Origin: Topomyia yanbarensis
Lineage: Eukaryota > Arthropoda > Insecta > Diptera > Culicidae
Assembly: GCF_030247195.1 (NCBI RefSeq)
Contig: NC_080670.1
Coordinates: 33,652,497-33,716,496, forward strand
DNA length: 64,000 nt
Direction of reading: 5' to 3'
Positions 1 through 10,994 of this stretch are shown one piece after another. Numbering within the stretch: the stretch's first letter is position 1; every line of letters starts with the position of its first letter. The notes beneath the pieces were generated by a model, which did no database searches, had not been told where the DNA came from, and saw only the letters and a program-made list of their open reading frames with translations. The position numbers were made by a program, and so were the translations under genes.

Positions 1-510
1 TAGAGGGCATGATTGAATTTTGTAAAGATTCGTAATTATAGTTATTTTTGTGGGTAGTAGAGTTGGGCAATTTCAACGAGATTATATAATATAATAGTTA
101 AAACTAGAAGAGACAAGAAGAGCTAAATGCTTCGTGATGATATTGGGGGGGGGGGGGGGGGTAGGGGTGTTACTTCTGGGTATAAGAGTCAGGGGAGGGA
201 GGGTAGACAAAGATGGCAGGGAGAGAAAATTATTTCAGTTTCAGGCATCGTGAGATCAACGGATGGATTACAAACTCGGGTGGCCTTCATCAGGGGAATC
301 ATGTACTGGGACGCCGGGTGGTCCTCCTCAAGATGGCAGGGGTTTTTCCAGACGATTTCGTAGTACGGCTCAGATGTGGATCGGCTACATTTCGAGTTAA
401 GCGTGTTATGTTCGTGCCGTAGGTCCCGTGTTTGTTGGCTCATTCGATACAGATGGTTTGATACAGGTGGAAGAGCGTTCTGAGAATGATAAGGAGATAA
501 CAAGGGGCAG

Positions 511-3500
511 TTAGACTTGTATATTGATGGTTTTCACAAAGGTGTATATAAGGGACATATAGAGAACATCGCGGCTTGCCAGCACATCTCGAACCGGGAC
601 GTTGGTTGGTCTTCCTCGGGCCCGCAGGGTATCCATTAGCCGAGACCTAGCGGAACTGTACTCGGTGCACGCCCAGACAATGTGCTCGATGTCGTGATAG
701 CCGTCGCCACAAGCGCAGATACCACTATCCACGAGCCCAATACGCCGGAGATGTGCATCCAGCGTGTAATGGTTTGCCATGAGTCGGGACATCACACGAA
801 TGAAGTCACGACCCACATCCATCCCCTTGAACCAAGGTTTCGTCGATACCTTAGGGATTATCGAATGTAGCCACCTTCCCAGCTCTCCACTGCTCCACGA
901 AGTTTGCCAACTTTCGAGGGTTCTCTGATGAGTAATACTGAAAAATTCGCTGAAGCAAATTGGTCTTTCGTAAACGTCTCCTTCTAAGGCACCCACCTTA
1001 GCTAAGGAGTCTGCCTTCTCATTGCCCGGAATGGAGCAATGAGAAGGGACCCATACCAAGGTAATCTGGAAAGAGTTGTCAGATAAAGCACTCAGTAGCT
1101 CCCGTATTTTCCCCAAAAAATACGAGGAGTGCTTGCCTTGTTTCATCGAGCGAATAGCGTCAATGGAACTGAGGCTATCCGAAACGATGAAGTAATGGTC
1201 TGCGGGTAATGTTTCAATGACTCCAAGGGTATACTGAATGGCAGCTAGTTCTGCGGCGTAAACTGAAGCAGGGTCACTGAGTTTGTAGGAGGCGGTGAAC
1301 TTTTGATTGAAAATACCGAAGCCAGTGGATCCTTCGAGGTTTGATCCGTCAGTATAAAACATCTTAGAACAGTCGACTTCTCGGAATTTATTATAAAAAA
1401 TGTTTGGAACCACTTGTGGGCGTATGTGGTCCGGAATTCCACTAATCTCGTCTTTCATGGATGTGTCGAAGAAAACAGTAGATTCAGAAGTATTTATGAA
1501 ATGCACACGGTTGGGATTGTAAGAAGAAAGGTTAATATTCTGCGCCATGTAGTCAAAGTACAGGGACATGAAACGGGTCTGAGAATTGAGCTCAACAAGC
1601 CTTTCGAAATTTTCAATCACGACCGGGTTCAAGATATCGCATCGAATGAGCAATCGATATGAGAGTTCCCAAAATCGATTTTTCAACGGGAGAACGCCCG
1701 ACAGCACTTCGAGACTCATCGTTTGGGTCGACTGCATGCACCCTAAGGCGATACGCAAACAACGATACTGAATTCTTTCGAGTTTGATGAAATGTATGTT
1801 CGCGGCGGAGCGAAAGCAGAAGCATCCGTATTCCATTACCGACAGTATCGTTGTTTGATACAACCTAATTAGGTCTCCTGGGTGGGCACCCCACCATGTT
1901 CCGGTTATTGTACGAAGAAAGTTGATCCTTTGTTGGCATTTCTGTTTCAGATACCGAATATGGCATCCCCAAGTACCTTTCGAGTCGAACCAGACCCCTA
2001 GATATTTTACTGTGAAGACCTGAGCGATAGTTTGACCCATTAATAGAAGCTGTAGTTGTGCTGGTTCACGCTTCCTTGAAAATACAACTAGCTCAGTTTT
2101 CTCCGTGGAGAATTCGATACCCAGCTTAATAGCCCAAGCAGACAAATTGTCCAGGGTATTCTGTAATGGTCCTTGTAGATCGACAGCTTTGGGTCCCGTA
2201 ACAGACACCACGCCATCGTCTGCAAGTTGCCTTAACGTGCAGGAATTGTCAAGACATTCATCAATGTCGTTGACATAGAAATTGTATAACAGGGGGCTTA
2301 GACATGAGCCCTGGGGAAGGCCCATGTAGCTAAATCGTGATGTCGATAAGTCACCATGCGAAAAATGCATGTGCTTTTCCGACAACAAGTTTAGTAAAAA
2401 GTTGTTTAAAGTCGCTGAAAGACCATGCTGGTGCAGCTTCTCTGAAAGAATGTTGATCGAAACTGAATCAAAAGCCCCCTTAATATCTAGGAAAACTGAT
2501 GCCATCTGCTCTTTGCTAGCATAGGCCATTTGAATTTCAGTTGAGAGCAACGCAAGACAATCGTTCGTCCCTTTGCCTTTGCGAAAGCCAAATTGTGTAT
2601 CTGACAGTAAGCCATTTGCTTCGACCCAATTGTCGAGGCGGGATAGGATCATTTTCTCGAACAACTTCCGGATACAGGATAGCATTGCGATCGGACGGTA
2701 CGAATTGTGGTCGGAGGCTGGTTTTCCTGGTTTTTGGATGGCGATGACCTTCACTTGTCTCCAATCGAGTGGGACAATGTTAGCCTCGAGAAACTTATTA
2801 AATAAGTTCAACAAGCGTCTCTTGGCAGAGTCGGGCAGATTCTTCAACAAGTTGAATTTGATTCTGTCTGGCCCCGGAGCTTTATTGTTACACGACAAGA
2901 GAGCAAGTGAGAACTCCACCATCGAAAAAGGTGTTTCGTTCGCGCTATCGTGAGGAGACGCGGCGCGGTAAATCTTCTGTGCCGGGGCGGAATCCGGACA
3001 AACCTTCTTGGCGAAATCGAATATCCAACGGTTTGAATATTCTGCACTCTCATTAGTACTGTTTCGATTTCGCATACGTCGGGCTGTTCCCCAAAGAGTG
3101 CTCATCGATGTTTCTCTCGTTAATCCGTCGACGAACCGGCGCCAATAATCGCGTTTTTTGGCTTTCATCAAACTCTTCATTCGCTTGTCTAACGTCGCGT
3201 ACTGTCGAAAACTGGCGGGTAACCCGTCGTTCCGGAAGGTCTTAAACGCGGCGGCCTTCTCTGCGTACACGTCTGAGCACTCTTTATCCCACCAGGGATT
3301 GGGAGAACGTTTTTGTATGTTCGCGCCGGGTACTGGCCTAGTCTGAGCTTGATTCGCGCTGTCGAGAATCAAGCCAGCCAAAAAGCTGTACTCTTCCTCC
3401 GGAGGAAGTTCTTGGGTAGATTCGATGTTGTCGGATATCGCGGCAGCATAGCTCTTCCAATCGATATTTCGTGTGAGGTCATACGAAATATTGATTGATT

Positions 3501-4197
3501 TCAATGGCCTTGAACCGTTATTAATTGAGACTACAATCGGCAGATGGTCGCTGCCGTGGGGATCAGGAATTACCTTCCACGTGCAATTTAACCGCAGCGA
3601 TGTTGAGCAAAGGGACAAGTCTAAGGCGCTCGGGCGCGCTGGAGGAGTAGGAATCCGTGTCATTTCACCCGTGTTTAAAATTGTCAAATTGAAGTTATCG
3701 CAAAGATCCTGAATTAAGGAAGACCGGTTATCATCATAGAGGCAACCCCATGCTGTACCGTGAGAGTTAAAGTCTCCTAAAACTAGTCGCGGTGCTGGCA
3801 GGGATTCTATGATGTCTTGTAGCCGTCGGTGCCCAACCGCGGTGTTGGGGGGAATATATATGGAAGCTATGCAAAGGCTTTTGCCTTTGGTTGTTACTTG
3901 ACAAGCGACAACTTCAATACCTGTTATCGAGGGAAGGTTAATTCTGTAGAAGGAATAGCACTTTTTGATCCCCAAAAGCACTCCTCCATAGGGGGTGTCT
4001 CGATCCAGGCGAATAATATTAAAGTCGTGGAAGTTGAGTTCTATGTCGGAAGTTAACCAAGTTTCACATAATGCAAATGCATCGCAACTCAAATTATTTA
4101 TTAAAATTTTGAAGGAATCGATTTTCGGGATGATACTTCTGCAATTCCACTGTAGAACAGTGATCAAATCCGTGACCTCGTTCGATGAGTTAGCCAT
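511..4197 (-). CDS. ORF2 of I-like element copy 1 (endonuclease, reverse transcriptase, RNase H)
   Basis: About 1228 codons from the ATG at 4197. I prefer this ATG to an in-frame TTG 12 nt upstream. The N-terminal 235 residues form an APE-type endonuclease (QWNCRS near the start, LGDFNSHG, GSDHLPI). The reverse transcriptase spans about 440-740, with the catalytic box LADDG near residue 660. RNase H lies near 945-1070 (YTDGS, YAAELAA, SDSLSS, WVPSHCSIPGNEKAD). A C-terminal CACGDGYHDIEH...C cluster follows near 1160. The product would nick target DNA and copy the element RNA. The frame is uninterrupted. The ATG overlaps the ORF1 stop by 8 nt, so translation may depend on ORF1 (inference). It differs from copy 2 at roughly 40 residues, almost none in the RT core. 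Confidence 0.92.
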   Translation of the reverse strand: MANSSNEVTDLITVLQWNCRSIIPKIDSFKILINNLSCDAFALCETWLTSDIELNFHDFNIIRLDRDTPYGGVLLGIKKCYSFYRINLPSITGIEVVACQVTTKGKSLCIASIYIPPNTAVGHRRLQDIIESLPAPRLVLGDFNSHGTAWGCLYDDNRSSLIQDLCDNFNLTILNTGEMTRIPTPPARPSALDLSLCSTSLRLNCTWKVIPDPHGSDHLPIVVSINNGSRPLKSINISYDLTRNIDWKSYAAAISDNIESTQELPPEEEYSFLAGLILDSANQAQTRPVPGANIQKRSPNPWWDKECSDVYAEKAAAFKTFRNDGLPASFRQYATLDKRMKSLMKAKKRDYWRRFVDGLTRETSMSTLWGTARRMRNRNSTNESAEYSNRWIFDFAKKVCPDSAPAQKIYRAASPHDSANETPFSMVEFSLALLSCNNKAPGPDRIKFNLLKNLPDSAKRRLLNLFNKFLEANIVPLDWRQVKVIAIQKPGKPASDHNSYRPIAMLSCIRKLFEKMILSRLDNWVEANGLLSDTQFGFRKGKGTNDCLALLSTEIQMAYASKEQMASVFLDIKGAFDSVSINILSEKLHQHGLSATLNNFLLNLLSEKHMHFSHGDLSTSRFSYMGLPQGSCLSPLLYNFYVNDIDECLDNSCTLRQLADDGVVSVTGPKAVDLQGPLQNTLDNLSAWAIKLGIEFSTEKTELVVFSRKREPAQLQLLLMGQTIAQVFTVKYLGVWFDSKGTWGCHIRYLKQKCQQRINFLRTITGTWWGAHPGDLIRLYQTTILSVMEYGCFCFRSAANIHFIKLERIQYRCLRIALGCMQSTQTMSLEVLSGVLPLKNRFWELSYRLLIRCDILNPVVIENFERLVELNSQTRFMSLYFDYMAQNINLSSYNPNRVHFINTSESTVFFDTSMKDEISGIPDHIRPQVVPNIFYNKFREVDCSKMFYTDGSNLEGSTGFGIFNQKFTASYKLSDPASVYAAELAAIQYTLGVIETLPADHYFIVSDSLSSIDAIRSMKQGKHSSYFLGKIRELLSALSDNSFQITLVWVPSHCSIPGNEKADSLAKVGALEGDVYERPICFSEFFSITHQRTLESWQTSWSSGELGRWLHSIIPKVSTKPWFKGMDVGRDFIRVMSRLMANHYTLDAHLRRIGLVDSGICACGDGYHDIEHIVWACTEYSSARSRLMDTLRARGRPTNVPVRDVLASRDVLYMSLIYTFVKTINIQV

Positions 4198-5518
4198 CGA
4201 AGGATACAATCGCTGAGAGGAGGGGCCATTTAGCAGTCAACTGCTTCAAAAATGTTCTCACTGTAGGGAGAAAAGCTAACATAAGACTTTTAATAGGATC
4301 AGTAATATTGAAAGTTTTTATTATCCAGTCCACTATGTCCGAGAGTTTTATAATTCCAGTGCTGTGATTACTCTCGAACTGAAACAAAGGAACACTTGGG
4401 ATTTTTGATGTTCCTGGAAGTGCTGGGAACTCCTTCTCTGAGCTTAATCCTCCGAGACCAGGAGCTAATTGCTTCGGTTTGGTTGCAACACTTCCAATAG
4501 ATGTGACTTTCGGAGCCCCCTCAAGGGACACCTTCTGGCCTTTACAAGGAACTTTACGAGAGGAAGTGTTCCTCCTCTTCCTATAAATTCTAGGCACCCT
4601 AGTAGATGTTCCCTCTTGTGGGTTACCAGCCTCGCCCTCGTCAGGAGGCAAGTGAGTATAGATGTTTGCTGAGGATGGTGGCGTAGCATTCTTTAACATT
4701 TCTGCGAAAGAATGTTTGGATCGTCCCGCAAGGGAACGTTTCAGTTTATCCCCGCGTAGTTTGTACGCGGGACATGACGAGATATCATGCAGACTCTCCG
4801 CACAGTAAGGACACTTTTCGGCTTGCTTACTGCACGAATCATCTAGATGATTCTCCCCGCATTTTCCACAGCGGGCCTTGTTGCTACAATGGGTGGCTGT
4901 GTGACCCAGTTGTTTACACTTTGTGCAATTCATGACCCGCGGCACAAACAGACGCACAGGCAGACGAACCTTGTGCAAGAGGACGAAATTTGGCAAAGCG
5001 GTACCAGCGAAGGTCACCCGATAAGAGTTTGATTGGGGGTACGTTTTTGAACCATCCCCCGCAACTACTACTGAGTGCAAACGTTTGCACTCAAGTATTT
5101 TAACTGGCTGAAGTAAGCGGTCTCTGAATCGGCCAACCCCGTACTTCAGCAGATCCTCGCACGTCAAACTCTCATCGGTTACGACGCCTTCGGATTGTAC
5201 TCTTACAGCCGGAATATACACGTTATAATCCCGCGTAAAGTGCTCACAGCAAGCAATATCGTTTGCCTGCTTTGAGTTGGCTAGCAACACCCTTATCTTG
5301 TCCGAGCGGACCTTTGAAATTTCGGTCACAGCCGAGAACCGTTCCGTCAGGTCTCTAGAAATCTGAAGAAGATTCAGTGATTTAGTCTTGGGCCGAAAGA
5401 AGACCACAAATGGACCAGTTGAGAGTTCTGGATAGCATTTGGGCCGGGGGGAGCCTTAGAAGTTGAACCCGATTCAACTTCCATTTGACCATCCGGAGAG
5501 GGAACCATAGAAAACGTC
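4190..5518 (-). pseudogene. ORF1 (gag-like) of I-like copy 1, N terminus frameshifted
   Basis: The open part (4190-5407) encodes about 405 residues matching copy 2 ORF1. It includes a positively charged nucleic-acid-binding N-terminal region and three CCHC-like knuckles (CTKCKQLGHTATHC, CGKCGENHLDDSC, CPYCAESLHDISSC). The likely initiator ATG at 5518 reads MVPSPDGQMEVES, matching the copy 2 start. Relative to copy 2, one base is missing in a C-rich run near 5441-5455 (minus-strand GGCTCCCCCCGG against GGCTCTCCCCCGA). This throws the first ~30 codons out of frame. ORF1 proteins of this type package element RNA into RNPs. The remaining frame has no ATG near its start, so this copy is probably non-autonomous, unless the deletion is a sequencing artefact in a homopolymer. 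Confidence 0.75.
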
Positions 5519-5795
5519 AACGCACGGGGTCAGCGCCCGCGCAGACGGAAGAAAGCAATAAATGTGTTACAAAAGACAAAAACCACTTAGCTTTAAACTG
5601 GTGTCCAACGACGAACCGATCCAGCTTATACAGCTGGCTATTGTTTAATCCTCACACGCGAACAAAAGACTGAGGACCGAACCGAACTGGCAAAATAACC
5701 TTGAATGCGGATTAAAACTATTCTTTATCGCCTCACACAGCACTACGGACTAGAAAAAACAACCTCTGTCTCGATGGAGAGCTCGAAAACGAATG

Positions 5796-6330
5796 AATGA
5801 GAGAGCGATGATTTTACTGCAAAACCATTCGCTATGGGAAAATAACAACGCGTATATCACACACTCTCGTGAACGTAAACTGTTGACGCGTTTAGTGTGG
5901 TTGGAATTGAGCTGTTCGCAGACAAAAAGCGTAACTGTGTATGAAGACAGAAGTTCTTACAAACATCACAGAGGTATTCATGTATAGAATACACAACGTT
6001 TTTGGTAGACTCAGCAAGCAAAACCAACTAATACTTTTACTTGCGGGCAGATAACATGGTAGCGTGTATTCTCAATCAAATTTATTTCATCATGAATCAA
6101 GCTGTGTTGGTATAATGCCGTAGCTATGCTTGGTCTACAATGCGAAGAAGGCATGATTCCAATTCGGAATATGCACGAAAGAATGTAATGCCTTTTCTGC
6201 ATTGGGAAATTGGTTTTGGGTGTGGCGTTACAGTACAATGTTTGGTTGGGTTACTGATTTGTTTCCTGGACATGTATAGTTTTTGTTGTGATTCTTGTCC
6301 ATGATTTGACAATACACTGCCGACAGTCAA
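5796..6330. other. Unassigned intergenic sequence
   Basis: No coding, RNA or repeat feature could be supported between the 5' end of the I-like element and the first AT-rich repeat array. The short ORFs here show no family motif. Confidence 0.5.
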
Positions 6331-6780
6331 ACGTTGTTCATGATTTCAAGAGCTTATTCGCGATTATTGTGATTTCTCATGACGTCACCCTGCTATTTTA
6401 CTCATGAGTTTACTATCGGATTTGTCTGTCAAACTAGCGGCATTAAAGTGCATGATTTCAGGATCTTAGTCGCTATTTTCGTGATTTCTATTCACGTTAT
6501 TGGGATATTTTAGTCATGAGCAGCGTGATTCATGTTCATGATTTCAGGATCTTAGTTACGATTTTAGATATTATTGTCACGAATTGTGTGACTTGTATTC
6601 ATGATTTCAGGATCTTAGTCAGGATATCTTTAACTTCTGTTCACGTTGTCGTGATATTTTAGTCATGAGTATAGTAATTCATGTTCATGATTTCAGGATC
6701 TTAGTCTCGATTTTCGTAATATCTCTTCATGATGTCATGATACTTTATTTTAAAGCTTACTTTCATTTTGGACACGAAGA
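6331..6780. repeat. Irregular tandem array with CATGATTTCAGGATCTTAGT core
   Basis: The core CATGATTTCAGGATCTTAGT or a close variant recurs near 6339, 6451, 6537, 6600 and 6686. Spacing is 63-112 bp, with 86 bp occurring twice. The spacers themselves resemble one another (CGATTTTCGTGATTTCT, GATATTTTAGTCATGAG). Units are diverged, so the array is old. It may be an internal part of a larger AT-rich non-autonomous transposon that also includes the array beyond 7200, but I found no convincing ends. Confidence 0.65.
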
Positions 6781-7205
6781 GTAATGTGATAAATGTTCAT
6801 GATATCACCGGTTTTATCACGGTATTCGTTAATTCTCCTCGCCTTAACGTGAACTATTATTTTTTGGTTACCATCGGTTTTTTACATGGAATAACGTGAC
6901 AATATGAGCTGGGTCATGTAAATGTGACTGATTCTCGATATCTTGTTCTGTGAACTATATCACAATGAACCTTATCAAATGAATAACGATGTTCGAGGTC
7001 TAATAGTTCTACTGGTCGTACCTATTACTGGTTGCTAGCAGCTGGGCACTTCATGAAAAAATGCATGGAACAAAAATGATTTCACGAATAATACTCCAAA
7101 TTTTATGAAAGAGTTCACGTGAAAATTTCATTGGCATGTTGCATGAAATTGTAAATAATTAGGGATATCTTCTAAATAACACCAACACGCAAATTAGATT
7201 GTAAA

Positions 7206-8780
7206 TCATGTACCAGTTCACGAAAACATGAATATTTTATGTTTTTGTTAACTATTTCACGACAACGAATAGTAAGTTGTGACTATTATACTAGGTATCA
7301 TGGACCATTTCACTAATACATGAATAAAATTCCATGATTTTATGAACTATTTTAAGAGCACGGATATTTATTTATTAACAGATTAAGGCCGAAGTGGCCT
7401 GTGCCGTATACAAAAGATTCCTCCATTCCACTCGGTCCATGGCCGCGCGTCGTCAGCCACGCAGTCTGCGAAGGGTCCGCAAATCGTCTTCCACCTGGTC
7501 GATCCATCGTGCTCGCTGCGCGCCACGTCTTCTTGTACCGGTTGGATTGCAATTGAGAACCGTTTTCACCGGGCTATTGTCCGACATTCTGGCTACGTGC
7601 CCGGCCCACCGTAGTCGTCCGATTTTCGCGGTATGACAGATGGGCGGCTCCCCCAACAGCTGATGCAACTCATGGTTCATTCGCCGTCTCCATGTGCCGT
7701 CTTCCATCTGCACTCCACCGTAGATGGTACGCAGCACTTTCCGTTCGAAGACACCAAGTGCGCGTTGGTCCTCCACGAGCATGGTCCAGGTCTCGTGCCC
7801 GTAGAGAACTACCGGTCTAATCAGCGTCTTGTAGATGGTCAACTTCGTACGACGGCGAACTCTGTTCGACCGAAGTGTCTTGCGTAGGCCAAAGTAAGCA
7901 CGATTTCCTGCCACGATGCGTCTACGAATCTCTCTGCTGGTATCATTGTCGGCGGTCACCAGTGAGCCCAAGTACACGAACTCTTCAACCACCTCGATTT
8001 CGTCGCCACCGATGCAAACTCGAAGCGGGCGGTTCTCATTCTCTTCTCGTGAACCTCTTCCTATCATGTACTTTGTCTTCGACGTGTTGATGGCAAGTCC
8101 GACGCGCTTGGCTTCCCTTTTCAGTCTGATGTAGGCTTCCTCCATCTTCTCAAAGTTTCGTGCAATAATATCAACGTCATCGGCGAAGCCAAGTAGCTGA
8201 ACGGACTTTGTGAAAATCGTACCACTCGTGTCGATCCCTGCTCTTCTTATTACACCTTCCAGCGCGATGTTGAATAACAGACACGAGAGACCATCACCTT
8301 GCCGTAACCCTCTGCGTGATTCGAAGGGACTCGAGAGCGTCCCTGAGACACGTACTACGCACATCACCCGATCCATCGTCGCCTTCACTAATCGCGTCAG
8401 TTTTTCCGGGAATCCAGCACGGATATTGGATAGTGACTAATATATTGGGAATCATGAACCAGTTCACGAATACGTGAATAATATTTCATTCTATTATATT
8501 AGGAACCATGAACCAGTTCACGAATACATGAATAATCTTTGATGATTTTCTGAACTATTTTACGAGCCCAGATATTGGATCATGACTAATACATTAGAAA
8601 TCATGAATTAGTTCACGATTATTGAATGGATTCGAATTTCGTAGAATAGTTCACGAGAAAATATCCAGAATGTTTTGATTTTGTGAACTAAGGTTCCTAT
8701 ATCTATGAAAAACATCATGAGTCAACCTTTCGTTTTATGAATAATGTTCATAAAGTTGTGAACTAGTTCGCGTACAGAAA
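7206..8780. repeat. AT-rich repeat array (ATGAACCAGTTCACGAATAC units) split by an RTE insertion
   Basis: Diverged units of roughly 100-130 bp carry CATGAACCAGTTCACGAATAC, TGAACTATTTTACGAGC and GATATTGGAT..GTGACTAATA. They are seen at about 7208-7368 and again at 8416-8660. The RTE fragment at 7369-8415 lies inside one unit. The neighbouring unit (about 8550-8620) shows what the unit looked like without the insertion. Sequence from 8660 to 8780 and on to 9000 stays AT-rich with TTCATGA-type words but lacks a clear period. Confidence 0.65.
7369..8415 (-). mobile_element. 5'-truncated RTE-like non-LTR retrotransposon, copy A
   Basis: The minus strand encodes the C-terminal part of a reverse transcriptase: RRGLRQGDGLSC, the catalytic box FADDVD, the thumb-region phrase VVLYGHETWTM, and LRWAGHVARM near the end. 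There is no RNase H. The stop codon is followed almost at once by a TAAATAAAT tail, giving the very short 3' UTR typical of the RTE clade (JAM1 is the mosquito example I know). The element is flanked by a perfect 12-bp duplication AGCACGGATATT (7357-7368 and 8416-8427). Compared with copy B at 28.5 kb, this copy has a TGG-to-TGA nonsense change at 7453-7455. It was dead on arrival because the endonuclease and the RT N terminus are missing. Confidence 0.85.
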
Positions 8781-9006
8781 ATAGAATTTGAAACGATTTG
8801 GCGGAAACCCTGACTGATATTCAAAAAACAAAAACAAATATTTCCACTAATAAAAGTGTTATGCGGGTGTTACTGAAGGGAAATTGAACATAATTATAAA
8901 ACACATGATTTTTGTTCATGGTACTGTGTTGATAACGTAAAAACGTATTTGTTCCACAATTCATGGCACTTTATTTACGTTTTTGGAACAATTTTTTTCC
9001 GTGCAC

Positions 9007-9802
9007 TCAGTAGTTTTTGTACAACATTTTTACAATGAGCCTTAGTTCCGGTACGTTGGGGAGGGAAGTTATGTCCTTGGGTACGAAAGTGACCCCGTTG
9101 GCTTCGCACCACTCCAGGGCAATATTTAAATAGTGGTACGAAGCTAGATCCGCCATAAGATCGTTGGGCCCTCGTGTTGTTTTGAAAGAGGAAGCAGACG
9201 CTTCTTGAGGTAGATCTCCCCGTTTACAACCCCGGTAGTTACGAATGGCGCACTCCGTTTGCTACATGAGCAGATCCCTTGCCAAATCATGTATTTATTG
9301 GCAAACTTTGAAAGCTTCTGCTTCCTTACTTCCTCCGGAACATCACACTTGTGCTGGGTGAAGCACAGTAGCCCCGGAAGCTGTCCGCCTTGACGTGTCT
9401 CATCATCCATGATGAGACAATGAGGCGTCGTCAGCATCTGGGTGTAGTTTCCGGGCCCATATCATTTCCAGCCTTCTACACTTTGTACATGTACGGCCTT
9501 AGCTCTCTGAACGATAGACTTGGACAGATTCGTTTTTTGGCCAGATCCCTGACTGAAGCTTTTGGATTCCGCTTAAACTTTTTCGTTACACGCTTGTGAT
9601 CCTGATCACTAATAGAACATCCATTCATGCCGCATTTCGCCTTCCGTTCGATGCTCACAGTTTGGTAGTAACGTTTAATCACACGACTCACCGTTGACTG
9701 CACGATTCCTGGTTGTTTTCTAGTGTTCCGATGAGAGAATGGAGGATTTTCCTGGTGCTTGCGCAAAAACAATTGGCGACGTTGCTTTTCGGGTGACGCC
9801 AT
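9007..9802 (-). pseudogene. Decayed Tc1/mariner transposase (ITmD37E-like)
   Basis: The start (ATG at 9802, MASPEKQRRQLFLRKHQ) is followed by a helix-turn-helix region ending near SVRDLAKK. Then come disrupted blocks with LTTPHCLIMDDET (first catalytic Asp region), QLPGLL, KCDVPEEVRKQKLSKFANKYMIWQ, SAPFVTTGVVNGEIYLK and, in another frame, LEWCEANGVTFVPKD. The last block looks like the second-Asp region of the mosquito ITmD37E group. At least two frame changes and an internal deletion make it about 265 codons long instead of about 350. I could not identify terminal inverted repeats. It is a fossil cut-and-paste transposase with no expected activity. Confidence 0.75.
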
Positions 9803-10994
9803 TTTCCCAATTTCCGAAAAACTGAATGCGATGAAAATACAATGCAAACATTACACTCTAAGCTGCTTTTACCCAAATTTTCAAGAAAAATACCCAAAGG
9901 GTTATTCTACAGCGTTTTTCCGTGATACAATTTGGTGTGGGACACCCTTGCTATTGTTCTCTATTGTTTAACTTTAACCTAAGAAATAAATGTGATTAGA
10001 GATATGTTACCTTCTAAACTTTTTTATATCTTACCACTAAAACAATGCACTTCCTCAACTGACTAAACTATGCTTTATTGCTATTTTTCTAATATCTCAA
10101 CCAACAATAAAACACTAATTGCGAAAAAAAATTTTATATCTTTGTTGCAAATAATTTTATTTTAGAGGCTTTCAGCTTTGAGCTGGTTCACCTCTTAAAT
10201 GTTGAGTGATTGATTTTAGACAGTACAAGTTTTGCCGTTCTATTAGTGTAGTAAGACATTTGCTGAAAGAAAACAAAAACATCTATATCACAAGTTACAT
10301 TTAAATGTGATAAAGTTATGGTGCGGATTTTGCTCAAGAAGTTTACTACCGTAGAAATCTTTGCGAGTCCAAATCATATCAAAGAGTATATTGAGCATGG
10401 CAATGGCGCGCGAAAATTATGTAAGCAAACTCAGCACCCACTTTTGTTATAATTTGAACTATGATATGTTACGGAAGTATGCAGAAATACCACGAACAGT
10501 GTTATTTTTACCTCTTTAATGTCAATATAAGTGATTCCGCTTCCTGCAACGGTCCTACTTTGCACATTTGGGAATCTTTTCTCTTCTTATTTAACAGGCG
10601 ATTGGTTGATATTTTGTGATACTTTACTACCAACCACCTTCAAATTTCTCCTTCCATAGTAGAAGTTGTTGTAAACACTATAGATATATGAAACAACCCA
10701 TTAAGACCACAACGAGTTTGACGTATCCCCTTCTCGTACCGAAAAGTTCCGTTTATCATCTTTATCCTTACCTCGACTTTCGCATACATAAAGTCAGATT
10801 TAATCAGAAACTTGTTTTATGAGTAAAATTTAAATTAAACCCCGTCCCGATATAGCGTGTTATCCATTAGGCGTGGGACCGAAGGCTCGATCGCGAGAAA
10901 ATGAGCTTTAGTCTGTCGCGATTTTTTTTTTTGACAAGTTGTGCAACTCAGTGTGGACGAAAGGAAATAAAACTCATGGGAAGCGCGAAAAAGT
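9803..10994. other. Unassigned intergenic sequence
   Basis: This is AT-rich DNA. I see no conserved protein, RNA gene or repeat with definable ends. Confidence 0.5.

Larger units (their letters stand above)
1..5795 (-). mobile_element. I-like (MosquI-type) non-LTR retrotransposon, copy 1, 3' end beyond window
   Basis: On the minus strand this reads as 5' UTR, ORF1 with three CCHC knuckles, ORF2 with endonuclease, reverse transcriptase and RNase H, then a 3' UTR that runs off the window start. It is colinear with the plus-strand copy at 29096-35282, including a poly-G tract (about 147-161) that matches the poly-C tract of copy 2's 3' UTR. The 5' end near 5795 is estimated from where similarity to copy 2 fades. 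An RNase H domain together with a triple-knuckle ORF1 is typical of the I clade; MosquI is the mosquito family I would compare first. No target duplication can be checked because the 3' end is missing. ORF2 is open, but the ORF1 N terminus appears frameshifted. Confidence 0.9.

Noticed and set aside
6331..6780. CRISPR-like direct repeats
   Set aside because: Units are diverged with variable spacing and similar spacers, in a eukaryotic context.
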